NCBI GenBank assembly: GCA_029027985.1
Contig: CP119076.1
Location: forward strand, 3,842,422 to 3,906,421
Direction: 5' to 3'
DNA from: Klebsiella aerogenes
GTDB taxonomy: Bacteria; Pseudomonadota; Gammaproteobacteria; Enterobacterales; Enterobacteriaceae
Length of the DNA: 64,000 bases
Shown: piece by piece, positions 30,071 through 37,141 of the stretch
Numbering within the stretch: position 1 is the first letter of the stretch
Layout of the letters: each line of letters begins with the position of its first letter
The notes under the pieces: generated by a model
The model's input: only the letters and a program-made list of their open reading frames with translations
What the model was told of the DNA's origin: nothing
The model's database searches: none
Made by a program: the position numbers and the translations under genes

Positions 30071-31498
30071 ATGATGAATAATGAAAATCAAGTGAAAATC
30101 CATCAAGGAGTCTTGGAAGGCAAGAAGGAAGATGGAATTTTAAAGTTTTATGGTATCCCGTATGCGCAACCACCTGTTGCTCAGTTACGTTGGTCACCAC
30201 CGCAACCTGTTAAACCTTGGGAGGGGGTGAAGTCTGCGACATCATTTTCTCCTGTGAGTCCACAATTTGCTGGAGCTGTGTATACCGAGCGTTCAAAAGC
30301 ACAAAGTGAGGATTGCCTATATTTGAACGTTTGGACTCAGAATACCTGTGAGTCAGCAAAACAACCTGTGATGGTTTGGATTCACGGGGGCGGTTTTCTG
30401 GGCGGTTCTGGCTCTGAGGATGGTTATGATGGCACTGCCTTTGCAAAAAAAGGTGTGACTTTAGTCACGCTGAACTATCGCTTAGGCGCATTTGGATTTT
30501 TAGCCGAACCAACTATCGGTGCTAACTTTGGTATTCAGGATATTATCGCAGCGCTGGTATGGGTGAAAAATAATATAGCGGCTTTTGGGGGGGATCCATC
30601 GAATGTCACTGTGTTTGGACAGTCGGCGGGTGCTGTGGCCATCAGGGCGTTACTTTCATGTCCGTCAGCCGAAGGTCTATTTCAACGTGCAATAATCCAG
30701 AGCGCGGGTCGTCTGCGAGCCGACAAATATGCCCTGACTTCACAGGAATCGGAAAAAGTACTGGAAGCGCTTCATTATGTCGCAGCAGATGAACTACAAA
30801 ATATTCCGACCATGGCGATACTCAAGGCATCATCTGAAATGTCCGGACTACCGCCAAAACCGGGCAGAGTTCATACACCTGAAAATCTTGTCTGGTCTCC
30901 GGTTGTAGATGGAGTGGTGATTCCGGATATCAGTTATCAACCATGGATTAAAGATATTCAGGTTATGATTGGTTGTACGGAAAACGAAGGGCGTTACTTC
31001 TTGAAACCAGAAATTCATAATAACCCAGCTATGCTGGAAGGAATGGCTCTGGCGTTGGCAGGAACAGAAAAAAATGCCATTCTGGCTCAACTGGAGAAAA
31101 ATAACTCCTCTGTATTTGAGAAGTTGGATTATCTGATGACTCGATATGTGTTTTCTGTCCCTGCATTGGAGATGGCAAATGATATAACGCAAATTGGGGC
31201 AAGTGTTTATCTCTATCGTTTTAGCCGCACAGCACCAGGCGCTGTCGCTAATAACGAGCGAGCGAAACATACATCTGAGATTCGCTATGTATTTGGCAAT
31301 CTTGAAAACTCAGATTTTTACGAACAGGCGGATTATTCTTTAGCCGAAGAAATGCAAACTGCATGGATCGAATTTGCAAGTAAGGGTGTTCCACTTTGCA
31401 GGGATTATACTTGGCCTAAATACCAAATGCAAAAGCCTGCAATGACAGATATCACTGATGAAATGAGAGAGACTGTAAGCGCCCATTTGTTTGACTGA
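30071..31498 (+). CDS. Type-B carboxylesterase/lipase family protein
   Basis: An alpha/beta-hydrolase of the carboxylesterase type-B family, 475 residues, no signal peptide, so probably cytoplasmic. The oxyanion hole is WIHGGGFLGGSG (near residue 105), the nucleophile elbow is TVFGQSAGAVA with the Ser near 189, the acid is probably Glu in GCTENEGRYF, and the His lies in AKHTSEIRYVFG. SEDCLYLNVWT is the family signature 2. The gene is AT-richer than chromosomal neighbours and stands alone at the left end of the island, so it looks like cargo. The natural ester is unknown. Confidence 0.85.
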   Translation: MMNNENQVKIHQGVLEGKKEDGILKFYGIPYAQPPVAQLRWSPPQPVKPWEGVKSATSFSPVSPQFAGAVYTERSKAQSEDCLYLNVWTQNTCESAKQPVMVWIHGGGFLGGSGSEDGYDGTAFAKKGVTLVTLNYRLGAFGFLAEPTIGANFGIQDIIAALVWVKNNIAAFGGDPSNVTVFGQSAGAVAIRALLSCPSAEGLFQRAIIQSAGRLRADKYALTSQESEKVLEALHYVAADELQNIPTMAILKASSEMSGLPPKPGRVHTPENLVWSPVVDGVVIPDISYQPWIKDIQVMIGCTENEGRYFLKPEIHNNPAMLEGMALALAGTEKNAILAQLEKNNSSVFEKLDYLMTRYVFSVPALEMANDITQIGASVYLYRFSRTAPGAVANNERAKHTSEIRYVFGNLENSDFYEQADYSLAEEMQTAWIEFASKGVPLCRDYTWPKYQMQKPAMTDITDEMRETVSAHLFD

Positions 31499-31588
31499 AA
31501 TAACAGATCCGCTTCCTGAATGGAGGCGGAAAATCCGTAAGCTGTGGTGCTAATACAGCTAATATCAATGGTACTATGTTGATGAAGG

Positions 31589-32053
31589 TTATTTTAGTAT
31601 GAGTTCCATGCGCATATCAGCCTCAAGATATTTGTTATCCTCCAGTTTCACTTCAATGAAGCCATAATGCTTGTAAAGTTTTACAGCCGCAATCAGGACA
31701 TCTGTTGTAAACAGAATGATTTTTTCCGCTCCCTGCTCACGGGCGAAATGAATACAGCGCTGCATCAGGAGATGACCAATTCCAAGCCCTTTGTGTTTAT
31801 CTGTCACTGCGAGTTTTGCTAACTCATATGCGCTTGAACCATGAGGTATCATAGAGACTGTTCCAACTATCTCTTTATCGAGCCGAGCAAAAAAGATAGA
31901 ACCACCACGAGATAAAATATACCCGTGTGGATCATTCAGCATTTCGAGATCAACGGGTTCAACTGAAACGTATTTTTCCAACCATTCTAAAGATAACGAA
32001 ATAAAATCATTGTGATAGTCATCTTTCCATCCCACAATTTCCACATTTGACAT
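31589..32053 (-). CDS. GNAT-family N-acetyltransferase
   Basis: A small acyl-CoA-dependent acetyltransferase of 154 residues. The acetyl-CoA loop is KHKGLGIGHLLMQRCIHFAR (motif A, about residues 86-105), preceded by a beta strand YELAKLAVTD and followed by IILFTTDVLIAAVKLYKHYG (motif B). Targets of this group range from amino acids to tRNA and toxins; no antitoxin-like partner is adjacent. It converges with the carboxylesterase and is AT-rich, again like island cargo. Confidence 0.82.
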   Translation of the reverse strand: MSNVEIVGWKDDYHNDFISLSLEWLEKYVSVEPVDLEMLNDPHGYILSRGGSIFFARLDKEIVGTVSMIPHGSSAYELAKLAVTDKHKGLGIGHLLMQRCIHFAREQGAEKIILFTTDVLIAAVKLYKHYGFIEVKLEDNKYLEADMRMELILK

Positions 32054-32257
32054 AAGGCTATTGTCCTCAGTAAGTTAGCTCAGTTTATATGAAAAATATA
32101 TTTCCTACTAATTCAATGGAGCACTGTCAATAATTTCGATAAGAAAGGTTCTGCAATAGCACTAATCGTTTAAATTTCAAGGCTAAACACTTCTATTAAC
32201 GTGCCGTCTTCTCTGCTGCGGTGCGGTGAACTGCTTTTGCTATATGCTTTTTCATCG

Positions 32258-32878
32258 TTACCATTCCTCCCCGAGGGAAAATTCTTCCGATATCGTGTCC
32301 GCAGTCTCCTGCGTGAACCCGATGTAAAACAGTGTAGAAGCTGGGCTGGAGTGGCCCAGCAGGTTGCTGATCTGTTCCAGAGGTAGGCCACTTTCAAAGA
32401 GGATGCGGCCTTTGCTCTTGCGTGGTGTGTGGCTCCCCACATCCTGGAAACCTGCACGGCGTCCGCACTTGCCGTACTCCGTCAGCACTGCGTTGTGTGA
32501 AACTGGCAGGCCCTTCGACCTCAGATCGGACAAGCTAAAGATGTACTCACCAAACAGTGGACGGCCTGCGGCCTCCTCCCGGCGTGCCTGCACGATAGAC
32601 CGCATAGCCGGGGTAATAGCGATCTTGAGAGGTTTCGGCTTCACTGGCGCACCGTCAGCCCCTTTGCGGGTCTTCTTCTGCTGAATAATGAGGAGGTGAG
32701 TTTTGCCCTCAGCGAATTGATCCCACGTCAATTTAACCACGTCAGAGAACCGTAACGCGCTTTCGAACTGCATCGCCCAGAGGCAGCGGAACAGGTTGGT
32801 TTTTGTATTCCGTGCCAGCTCCGCGCTGACTGCCTTCACTTCGTCGGCGGTCTTCAACGCCGCCATTGAGTTACCCAT
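32258..32878 (-). CDS. Short tyrosine recombinase (catalytic domain only)
   Basis: A 206-residue tyrosine recombinase that is almost only a catalytic domain. Visible residues: Arg in SALRFSDVVKL, Lys in QKKTRKG, His-x-x-Arg in SHTPRKSKG, His in LLGHSSPAST and the likely nucleophile Tyr in LFYIGFT. The usual N-terminal core-binding domain is missing, so it is either a short resolvase/invertase-like enzyme or a truncated integrase. It is followed upstream by 1.9 kb without genes that could hold its target sites. It is not next to either att repeat, unlike the integrase at 42160-43368. Confidence 0.82.
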   Translation of the reverse strand: MGNSMAALKTADEVKAVSAELARNTKTNLFRCLWAMQFESALRFSDVVKLTWDQFAEGKTHLLIIQQKKTRKGADGAPVKPKPLKIAITPAMRSIVQARREEAAGRPLFGEYIFSLSDLRSKGLPVSHNAVLTEYGKCGRRAGFQDVGSHTPRKSKGRILFESGLPLEQISNLLGHSSPASTLFYIGFTQETADTISEEFSLGEEW

Positions 32879-34063
32879 ATTTTTCTCCCTGCCGCTGTGC
32901 GGTTGCGAATTTTTCAGTTGATTTATTTTTGATCAAAAACAGTAACTTGGAAAGTGTATTTATTTGATGATCGCACAAAATGATCAAACAATAACCTGAT
33001 AGGGTTTTAGAGCAGGTATACCTGCCCCCGCCCGCCGGGGAGACACATCAACAAGGCCAGCGCCTGGGGCTGGCTGGGCGGGAAATATCTGATGCACACC
33101 TGGTGGATCTGCTGTCTCTATGTCTGATGTGCTGTCACATTACCTGATCTGCCTGACGTACACTTACACCCCTCGAGGGTTGTCAAGAGTCTTTACAAAA
33201 TATCTTGGTGGTTGAGTCATCGAGTACCGCCCGAGTCCCGAGCACCAGATCAGAGAAGTGAATAAACCTTGCCTGATCCTGCATAAACGATGCATATAAA
33301 GGCTGTCTAATAATGTGATCAGGCTCATCCGCGTATTATCAATCACTTGGAGAGTGGAGACTGTTAGTCTTCACTTTCACGACTTCGCTTTTCCCTCTGC
33401 CCTACGGGCCAGGTTTCCCCACCAACAAGAGGCCAGGCGCTGGCGATATGGCCCGACCTCCGGCCCTAGTCTTTGTCTTATCCCACAACATTTCCGGCCT
33501 CAACCCTTCCACCATCCGGCAACCCTTACCACGCTTCACCAGAAACCCTTAGCGGCGTTACATCTACACAACTGTGAACTGACAACACCATGATCCACGA
33601 CTTCCCACAGCGCGATAGAGGAGCCTCCAGAGGGCATCTGTTTTAGTTTTAATGTATCTTTTTTATTTTTTATAAAAAGATGGTTCAGAAAGGTGATTGT
33701 GTTTAGCTGCGCCACGAGTGACAGATCTGCCGAGGCCGCGCCATTACTGTCCTCACTGCATGCACCACACCATAGCGCTCATAGGTACAGACTTGTGATT
33801 TGTACGCTTAGCGACCACTTCAGAATGATTAACTACGGATTATAGGCTATTTGAGGTGCATTTAATCTATTTTGTTCGCAGGATAGCCAATGGTAAAGAT
33901 TATCCACCAAATTTTCAAAGAAAAGCAGTATGAGGTTGCGAATCTTTGGTCAGCGCGGAGAATTGAATTTGCACCTGTGAACTAACGGGAGATATCTCGA
34001 ACTGATCGCCAGAGATTTCTTTCCCTGGTAGGCCGGGGTTGATTCACTTTGAACCCAGAGAGC
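32879..34063. other. Non-coding stretch upstream of the short recombinase
   Basis: No convincing gene. It holds a perfect 14-bp palindrome GCAGGTATACCTGC (33012-33025), a GCCAGC/GCTGGC hairpin (about 33058-33078), and repeated CTGATC-containing words (about 33131, 33250 reversed, 33274, 33316). These look like recombination or regulator sites; this is inference. Confidence 0.45.
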
Positions 34064-34164
34064 CATTAGTAAAGGCGCTTAACCAACAGAGGCTATTAGT
34101 AAAGTCCCTTAACTAACATTAGCAAAGAATCTTAGCTAACCATTCGTAAAGAATCTTAACCGTA
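34064..34164 (+). repeat. Four 24-bp iteron-like direct repeats
   Basis: Copies start at 34064, 34094, 34117 and 34141. The consensus is YATTAGTAAAGAATCTTAAC plus YAAC. The last three are packed head to tail. The DNA after them is AT-rich and includes a doubled CTAGATCA. The layout is that of a replication origin with initiator-binding iterons, or a partition/regulatory array. No large Rep gene is adjacent; the HTH proteins downstream are candidates for the binder. Confidence 0.75.
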
Positions 34165-34682
34165 CTATATCACTTACTAGATCATCTCTAGATCACTACC
34201 TATATCAGTAAAAACATTAAGGTTAAAAGCAGGAATAGACATGCGTCTATTTTGTTGGGGGTGTTACAGGAGTGATGTCTTATCGCTCCGCTCTGAATGG
34301 CTAAGCCACTTCAGATATGTGTGGAAGACAAGCGCAAGCGCGTCAGTCAATGTGAACGGCTTCGATGAAGCCAGGAGCTTTAAACGCGACGTAACTCCCC
34401 CCTTGGAGGGTCGGCGCTCCCCCCTCAATCTCACAAGGCTATAACGGCCCTGTGATTCGGTGGCGATGCTATGATGCACAGCGGCCCTGTAACGCTCCCT
34501 GTCGCGTTCAGAGCGTCTCTCTCCTGTTGCTGGTGACTTTGTACCGCTTCGCTTGCAGCGTTGAATCTGGAGCCTCTGAAGGCGTTTTATGACAAAGTGA
34601 TTGACAAGTGGAATCGTTCCGTGTAATGTGACTGGGTGTTGACATATAACACTGCCACAACTGCGCCTTTAAAATGATAAAT
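34165..34682. other. Gene-free stretch between the iterons and the promoter
   Basis: Short open frames here (for example 34241-34444) have no ribosome site and do not look like protein. The part 34250-34560 is richer in G and C with several short inverted repeats, which may be a structured leader RNA or part of an origin. I recognise no known RNA. Confidence 0.4.
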
Positions 34683-34715
34683 GAGATTGACAATTATTCT
34701 CATTTGTTATAAAAT
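34683..34715 (+). promoter_or_regulatory. Strong sigma-70-like promoter overlapped by a Fur-box-like operator
   Basis: TTGACA (34687-34692), 17 bp, TAAAAT (34710-34715). The arms AATGAGA and TCTCATT surround the -35 region, and the 19 bp GAGATTGACAATTATTCTC (34683-34701) match the Fur consensus GATAATGATAATCATTATC at 14 of 19 positions. It reads towards the gene at 34778. Promoter strength is evident; Fur control is inferred. Confidence 0.6.
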
Positions 34716-34777
34716 ATACATTATCGATTGAGGTGACTCAATGCAATGAACTGATTTTAACTACAGAAGGAGAACAA

Positions 34778-35224
34778 ATGGGAAAACCTGCCAAATTTGA
34801 TTATACACAGGATGCACAATCTATCGCATGGGCCGTATTAAACGGCGTTACATCTATTCAAAATCTCCACGCTTTTCGTAATCGTGTACCCGGCGGCGCA
34901 AGGCAGGCCGACAGGATTTATCCGGAGACGCGCGAGGCACTTCGATTAATTGGTGAGGAGCGTAAAAAGGCGCGTGATTGTAAAGCCTTCAAGGATCTTC
35001 TCCGTCCGTTTTCCCAGAAATACGCCGCAGGGGAAACATTGACAGAGATTTTAGCCCCCGTGCTGAAGGGCTATCGCCAGATGTATCTTGAAAAGCTGGG
35101 TCTCGACCTTACTCATGAGCAGATCATAATGTTGTTGGTCGCTACTGATGGTGTGGAACAACTCGAAAAGTACGGTTATAGCGTAATCGGTGATTTTCCA
35201 ACCGCTACAACTACCCGCCACTAA
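34778..35224 (+). CDS. Island protein of unknown function, 148 aa
   Basis: First gene of the island's rightward gene block. The ATG at 34778 follows AAGGAG by 6 nt; the frame opens upstream to 34733 without a ribosome site. The protein is 148 residues, predicted mostly helical, with no signal or membrane segment and a basic middle (RLIGEERKKARDCKAFKDLL). I do not recognise the family. It is expressed from the strong promoter at 34687-34715 and so may be an early gene of the element, such as a regulator or replication accessory. Confidence 0.65.
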   Translation: MGKPAKFDYTQDAQSIAWAVLNGVTSIQNLHAFRNRVPGGARQADRIYPETREALRLIGEERKKARDCKAFKDLLRPFSQKYAAGETLTEILAPVLKGYRQMYLEKLGLDLTHEQIIMLLVATDGVEQLEKYGYSVIGDFPTATTTRH

Positions 35225-35376
35225 TACCAATTCGGCACGTCGCCGAACAGACCAGATAGCCGAAAAACCCGGCAAACCATACGAATAAATGCAGGCACAA
35301 GGCCAGCCAGAATCCTGATCGTTAATCCACGATTGCAGGGGCGTATTCCCATATCTGACAGACAGGAGAGATGATT

Positions 35377-35553
35377 ATGAATATTTCATTTCCGGATGAA
35401 ACGTACCGCACATTGCTGAAAGAGGCCAACCGCCGAGACATGCCAATGGCGAAATTATGCAGCGAATTGCTGCAAACGGCAGCAAAAATAATTGAAAAGA
35501 GCAAAACAGATAACCAGCGAGGATACAATGACAACCGAGACAGTAGAAACTAA
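35377..35553 (+). CDS. Small ribbon-helix-helix-like protein
   Basis: A 58-residue protein. The ATG at 35377 is preferred over 35371 because AGGAG lies 8 nt upstream. The N-terminus MNISFPDETYRTLLKEANRR followed by DMPMAKLCSELLQTAAK has the beta strand plus two helices expected of a MetJ/Arc-type DNA-binding protein, but the match is by eye. The 3' end overlaps the start of the next gene by 26 bp, which suggests coupled translation. Likely a regulator of the island; an antitoxin role is possible but no toxin is recognised. Confidence 0.6.
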   Translation: MNISFPDETYRTLLKEANRRDMPMAKLCSELLQTAAKIIEKSKTDNQRGYNDNRDSRN

Positions 35554-36118
35554 TCAGCCAGACGAACAGGACGGCACTTTTGATCGCAATTACACCGAGG
35601 TTAAGCGCCTGAAAGTCTTGATTGCCGACGATGGAACCAAAATCCCGTTCAGCGCGAACATGAAAGTAGTCTATGCATACCTCTACACCTTCCAGACGAA
35701 CAAAGACCGCAGAAACTACCCTGAGCCAATCCATCCCAATATGGAAATAATCGCGTGGGAAAATGGCATTACTAAACCCACGGCGCAAAAGGCTGTGGAT
35801 GATTTGATGCGGGCGGGGGTGTTGATTAAGGACCAAATTCAGGTTGGGAGCGGGTTTAAGTCCAACAATTACGTTGTGTTGAAACCCTCGAAAGTGGTTG
35901 CGCGTGGCATCACTCCACCTCATCCAAATGCTTCTAAATATTCAACTGTCGAGGAGAGCGGTAAGAATGAACAAAAACGTGATGTCGTGGAATTTGCCGC
36001 GCCTGCTGCTGGAAAACCAGACGGCGTACCTGTTGTGGATATTCCTGTCGATGCTGATGTACCTGCCAATGATGATGCGATGAACCTGGATGAAATGTTT
36101 AATGAGATCCCATACTAA
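35528..36118 (+). CDS. Winged-helix DNA-binding protein (HTH_36-like), possible replication initiator
   Basis: A 196-residue protein from the ATG at 35528, which has GCGAGGA upstream. Residues about 40-115 look like an HTH_36 winged helix: MKVVYAYLYTFQTNKDRRNY, then EIIAWENGITKPTAQKAVDD and LMRAGVLIKDQIQ. This domain is common in phage and plasmid replication proteins. The C-terminal third is acidic and low in complexity and ends MNLDEMFNEIPY, which could be a protein-contact tail. With the iterons 1.4 kb upstream it is the best candidate for the iteron binder, but that is inference. Confidence 0.65.
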   Translation: MTTETVETNQPDEQDGTFDRNYTEVKRLKVLIADDGTKIPFSANMKVVYAYLYTFQTNKDRRNYPEPIHPNMEIIAWENGITKPTAQKAVDDLMRAGVLIKDQIQVGSGFKSNNYVVLKPSKVVARGITPPHPNASKYSTVEESGKNEQKRDVVEFAAPAAGKPDGVPVVDIPVDADVPANDDAMNLDEMFNEIPY

Positions 36119-36133
36119 TAATACGGAGGACAA

Positions 36134-36676
36134 TTGTGTACGCAAGCAACTGGTGATAGCCAGACTACCAACAGCCGCCAGGCTGACCAAGAAGAACAAC
36201 TTCCCGATCTAACTCGACTTTTCAAAAATCGCGCACGAGATAGCGACGTAATAAAAAAATGCAAAACCATGCTCATCGCCGGGTATAGCCCCCAGAAAAC
36301 AGCACTTTTGCTGCGCCTGCCGATAGAGAAAGTTATTGATTTATATGATAATTCCTACAATCCGAAATGCAGGCGATTTGCCAACCGCAATTCCTACCAG
36401 GATTCAAAACTAGCACTGACTATGTTTCAACAGGGCGAGTCCCTCGCAGATATCTGTGCTGCGCTGGGTGGCCTACACCTGTACACGGTGGTGATGTCTC
36501 TCCGGCAAAATGGCCTTGCTGAATCCGCTATTGAGCAGCGATTACCCCCTGAGGGCGACCCCTTGCTAATCGAATACCAACGCGTCTGCAAAAGAAAGTC
36601 TACCAGCAGATATAAGGCTATCCAAATCAATCCGGTCCAACGAGTCATCGTGGCGCAGGCAACTACTGCCCGATAG
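36134..36676 (+). CDS. Putative DNA-binding protein with two helix-turn-helix-like segments
   Basis: A 180-residue basic protein, probably starting at the TTG at 36134 just after a GGAGGA site. Two segments look like HTH units: LIAGYSPQKTALLLRLPIEK (about 47-66) and MFQQGESLADICAALGGLHL (about 96-115). The C-terminus is basic (CKRKSTSRYKAIQ). No family is recognised. In a capsid-bearing satellite a protein like this could regulate transcription or act as a small-terminase-like packaging adaptor; neither is shown. Confidence 0.55.
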   Translation: MCTQATGDSQTTNSRQADQEEQLPDLTRLFKNRARDSDVIKKCKTMLIAGYSPQKTALLLRLPIEKVIDLYDNSYNPKCRRFANRNSYQDSKLALTMFQQGESLADICAALGGLHLYTVVMSLRQNGLAESAIEQRLPPEGDPLLIEYQRVCKRKSTSRYKAIQINPVQRVIVAQATTAR

Positions 36677-36696
36677 CACGGCTTGATTGCACAGTT

Positions 36697-36882
36697 TTGA
36701 ACCTATTTGAAATTTTACCCTACCTGCCGTTATCGGTAGCTGTTTTCCTATGGCTACGTGACGGCCTGAACCTCTACAGGAATAAAAACAAACATGAGAA
36801 CTACTTTAGAAGACCTTCGCGCCAGCCTCCTGGAGGCGATGAGCACAGCAGCCGATCCCGTAGAATTAAACAAAAGTGCTGA
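36697..36882 (+). CDS. Possible small membrane protein, doubtful
   Basis: A 61-residue frame from a TTG without a clear ribosome site. The first half has one hydrophobic segment (FEILPYLPLSVAVFLWL) followed by basic residues. The last third overlaps the better-supported next gene in another frame and is rich in Arg and Pro, as shadows often are. It could be real only for its N-terminal part. Confidence 0.25.
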   Translation: MNLFEILPYLPLSVAVFLWLRDGLNLYRNKNKHENYFRRPSRQPPGGDEHSSRSRRIKQKC

Positions 36883-37141
36883 AGACGTGCTAGCTGACGC
36901 TGTCCAGGAATACCTGTCAGCACCGAGTGTCGCCACTAGTGAACCAGCTCCGGGGCGTGGCAGACCAGGGATCGCAATCACTCACAAATTACAGGGTTAT
37001 AGTGCAAACAACCGCCCGGTGTCACTCCTAATGAAATCAGGCATTAGCATTCAAATTAATAAAGCCGCTCTTGATAATGCCGCTCCTGAGATTCTCGCCG
37101 CACTCAAGCGTCTGGGCTATGAAGTTAATCAGGAGGTGTAA
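36794..37141 (+). CDS. Island protein of unknown function, 115 aa
   Basis: A 115-residue protein whose stop overlaps the start of the tape-measure-like gene as TAATG, a sign of translational coupling. The N-terminal 45 residues are acidic and helical (MRTTLEDLRASLLEAMSTAA and on), a Pro/Gly-rich linker follows (SEPAPGRGRPGI), and the C-terminal part is compact. The family is not recognised. Position suggests a partner of the long coiled-coil protein, for example a chaperone or assembly factor, as small proteins before tail tape-measure genes often are; this is inference. Confidence 0.6.
   Translation: MRTTLEDLRASLLEAMSTAADPVELNKSAEDVLADAVQEYLSAPSVATSEPAPGRGRPGIAITHKLQGYSANNRPVSLLMKSGISIQINKAALDNAAPEILAALKRLGYEVNQEV

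Noticed and set aside
33315..33593. 92-codon frame in the gene-free part of the island
   Set aside because: Composition rich in His, Pro and Leu, no ribosome site and no neighbouring gene; looks like a chance frame.
32879..34063. Telomere-resolution site of an N15-like linear element
   Set aside because: The 14-bp palindrome at 33012 is far shorter than the known resolution sites, and no protelomerase-size gene is present.
34241..34444. 67-codon frame between the iterons and the Fur-like promoter
   Set aside because: No ribosome site, unusual amino-acid make-up and position in a likely structured or origin region.
35377..35553. Toxin-antitoxin module
   Set aside because: The RHH-like protein could be an antitoxin, but the overlapping downstream gene is an HTH_36-type DNA-binding protein, not a toxin family I recognise.
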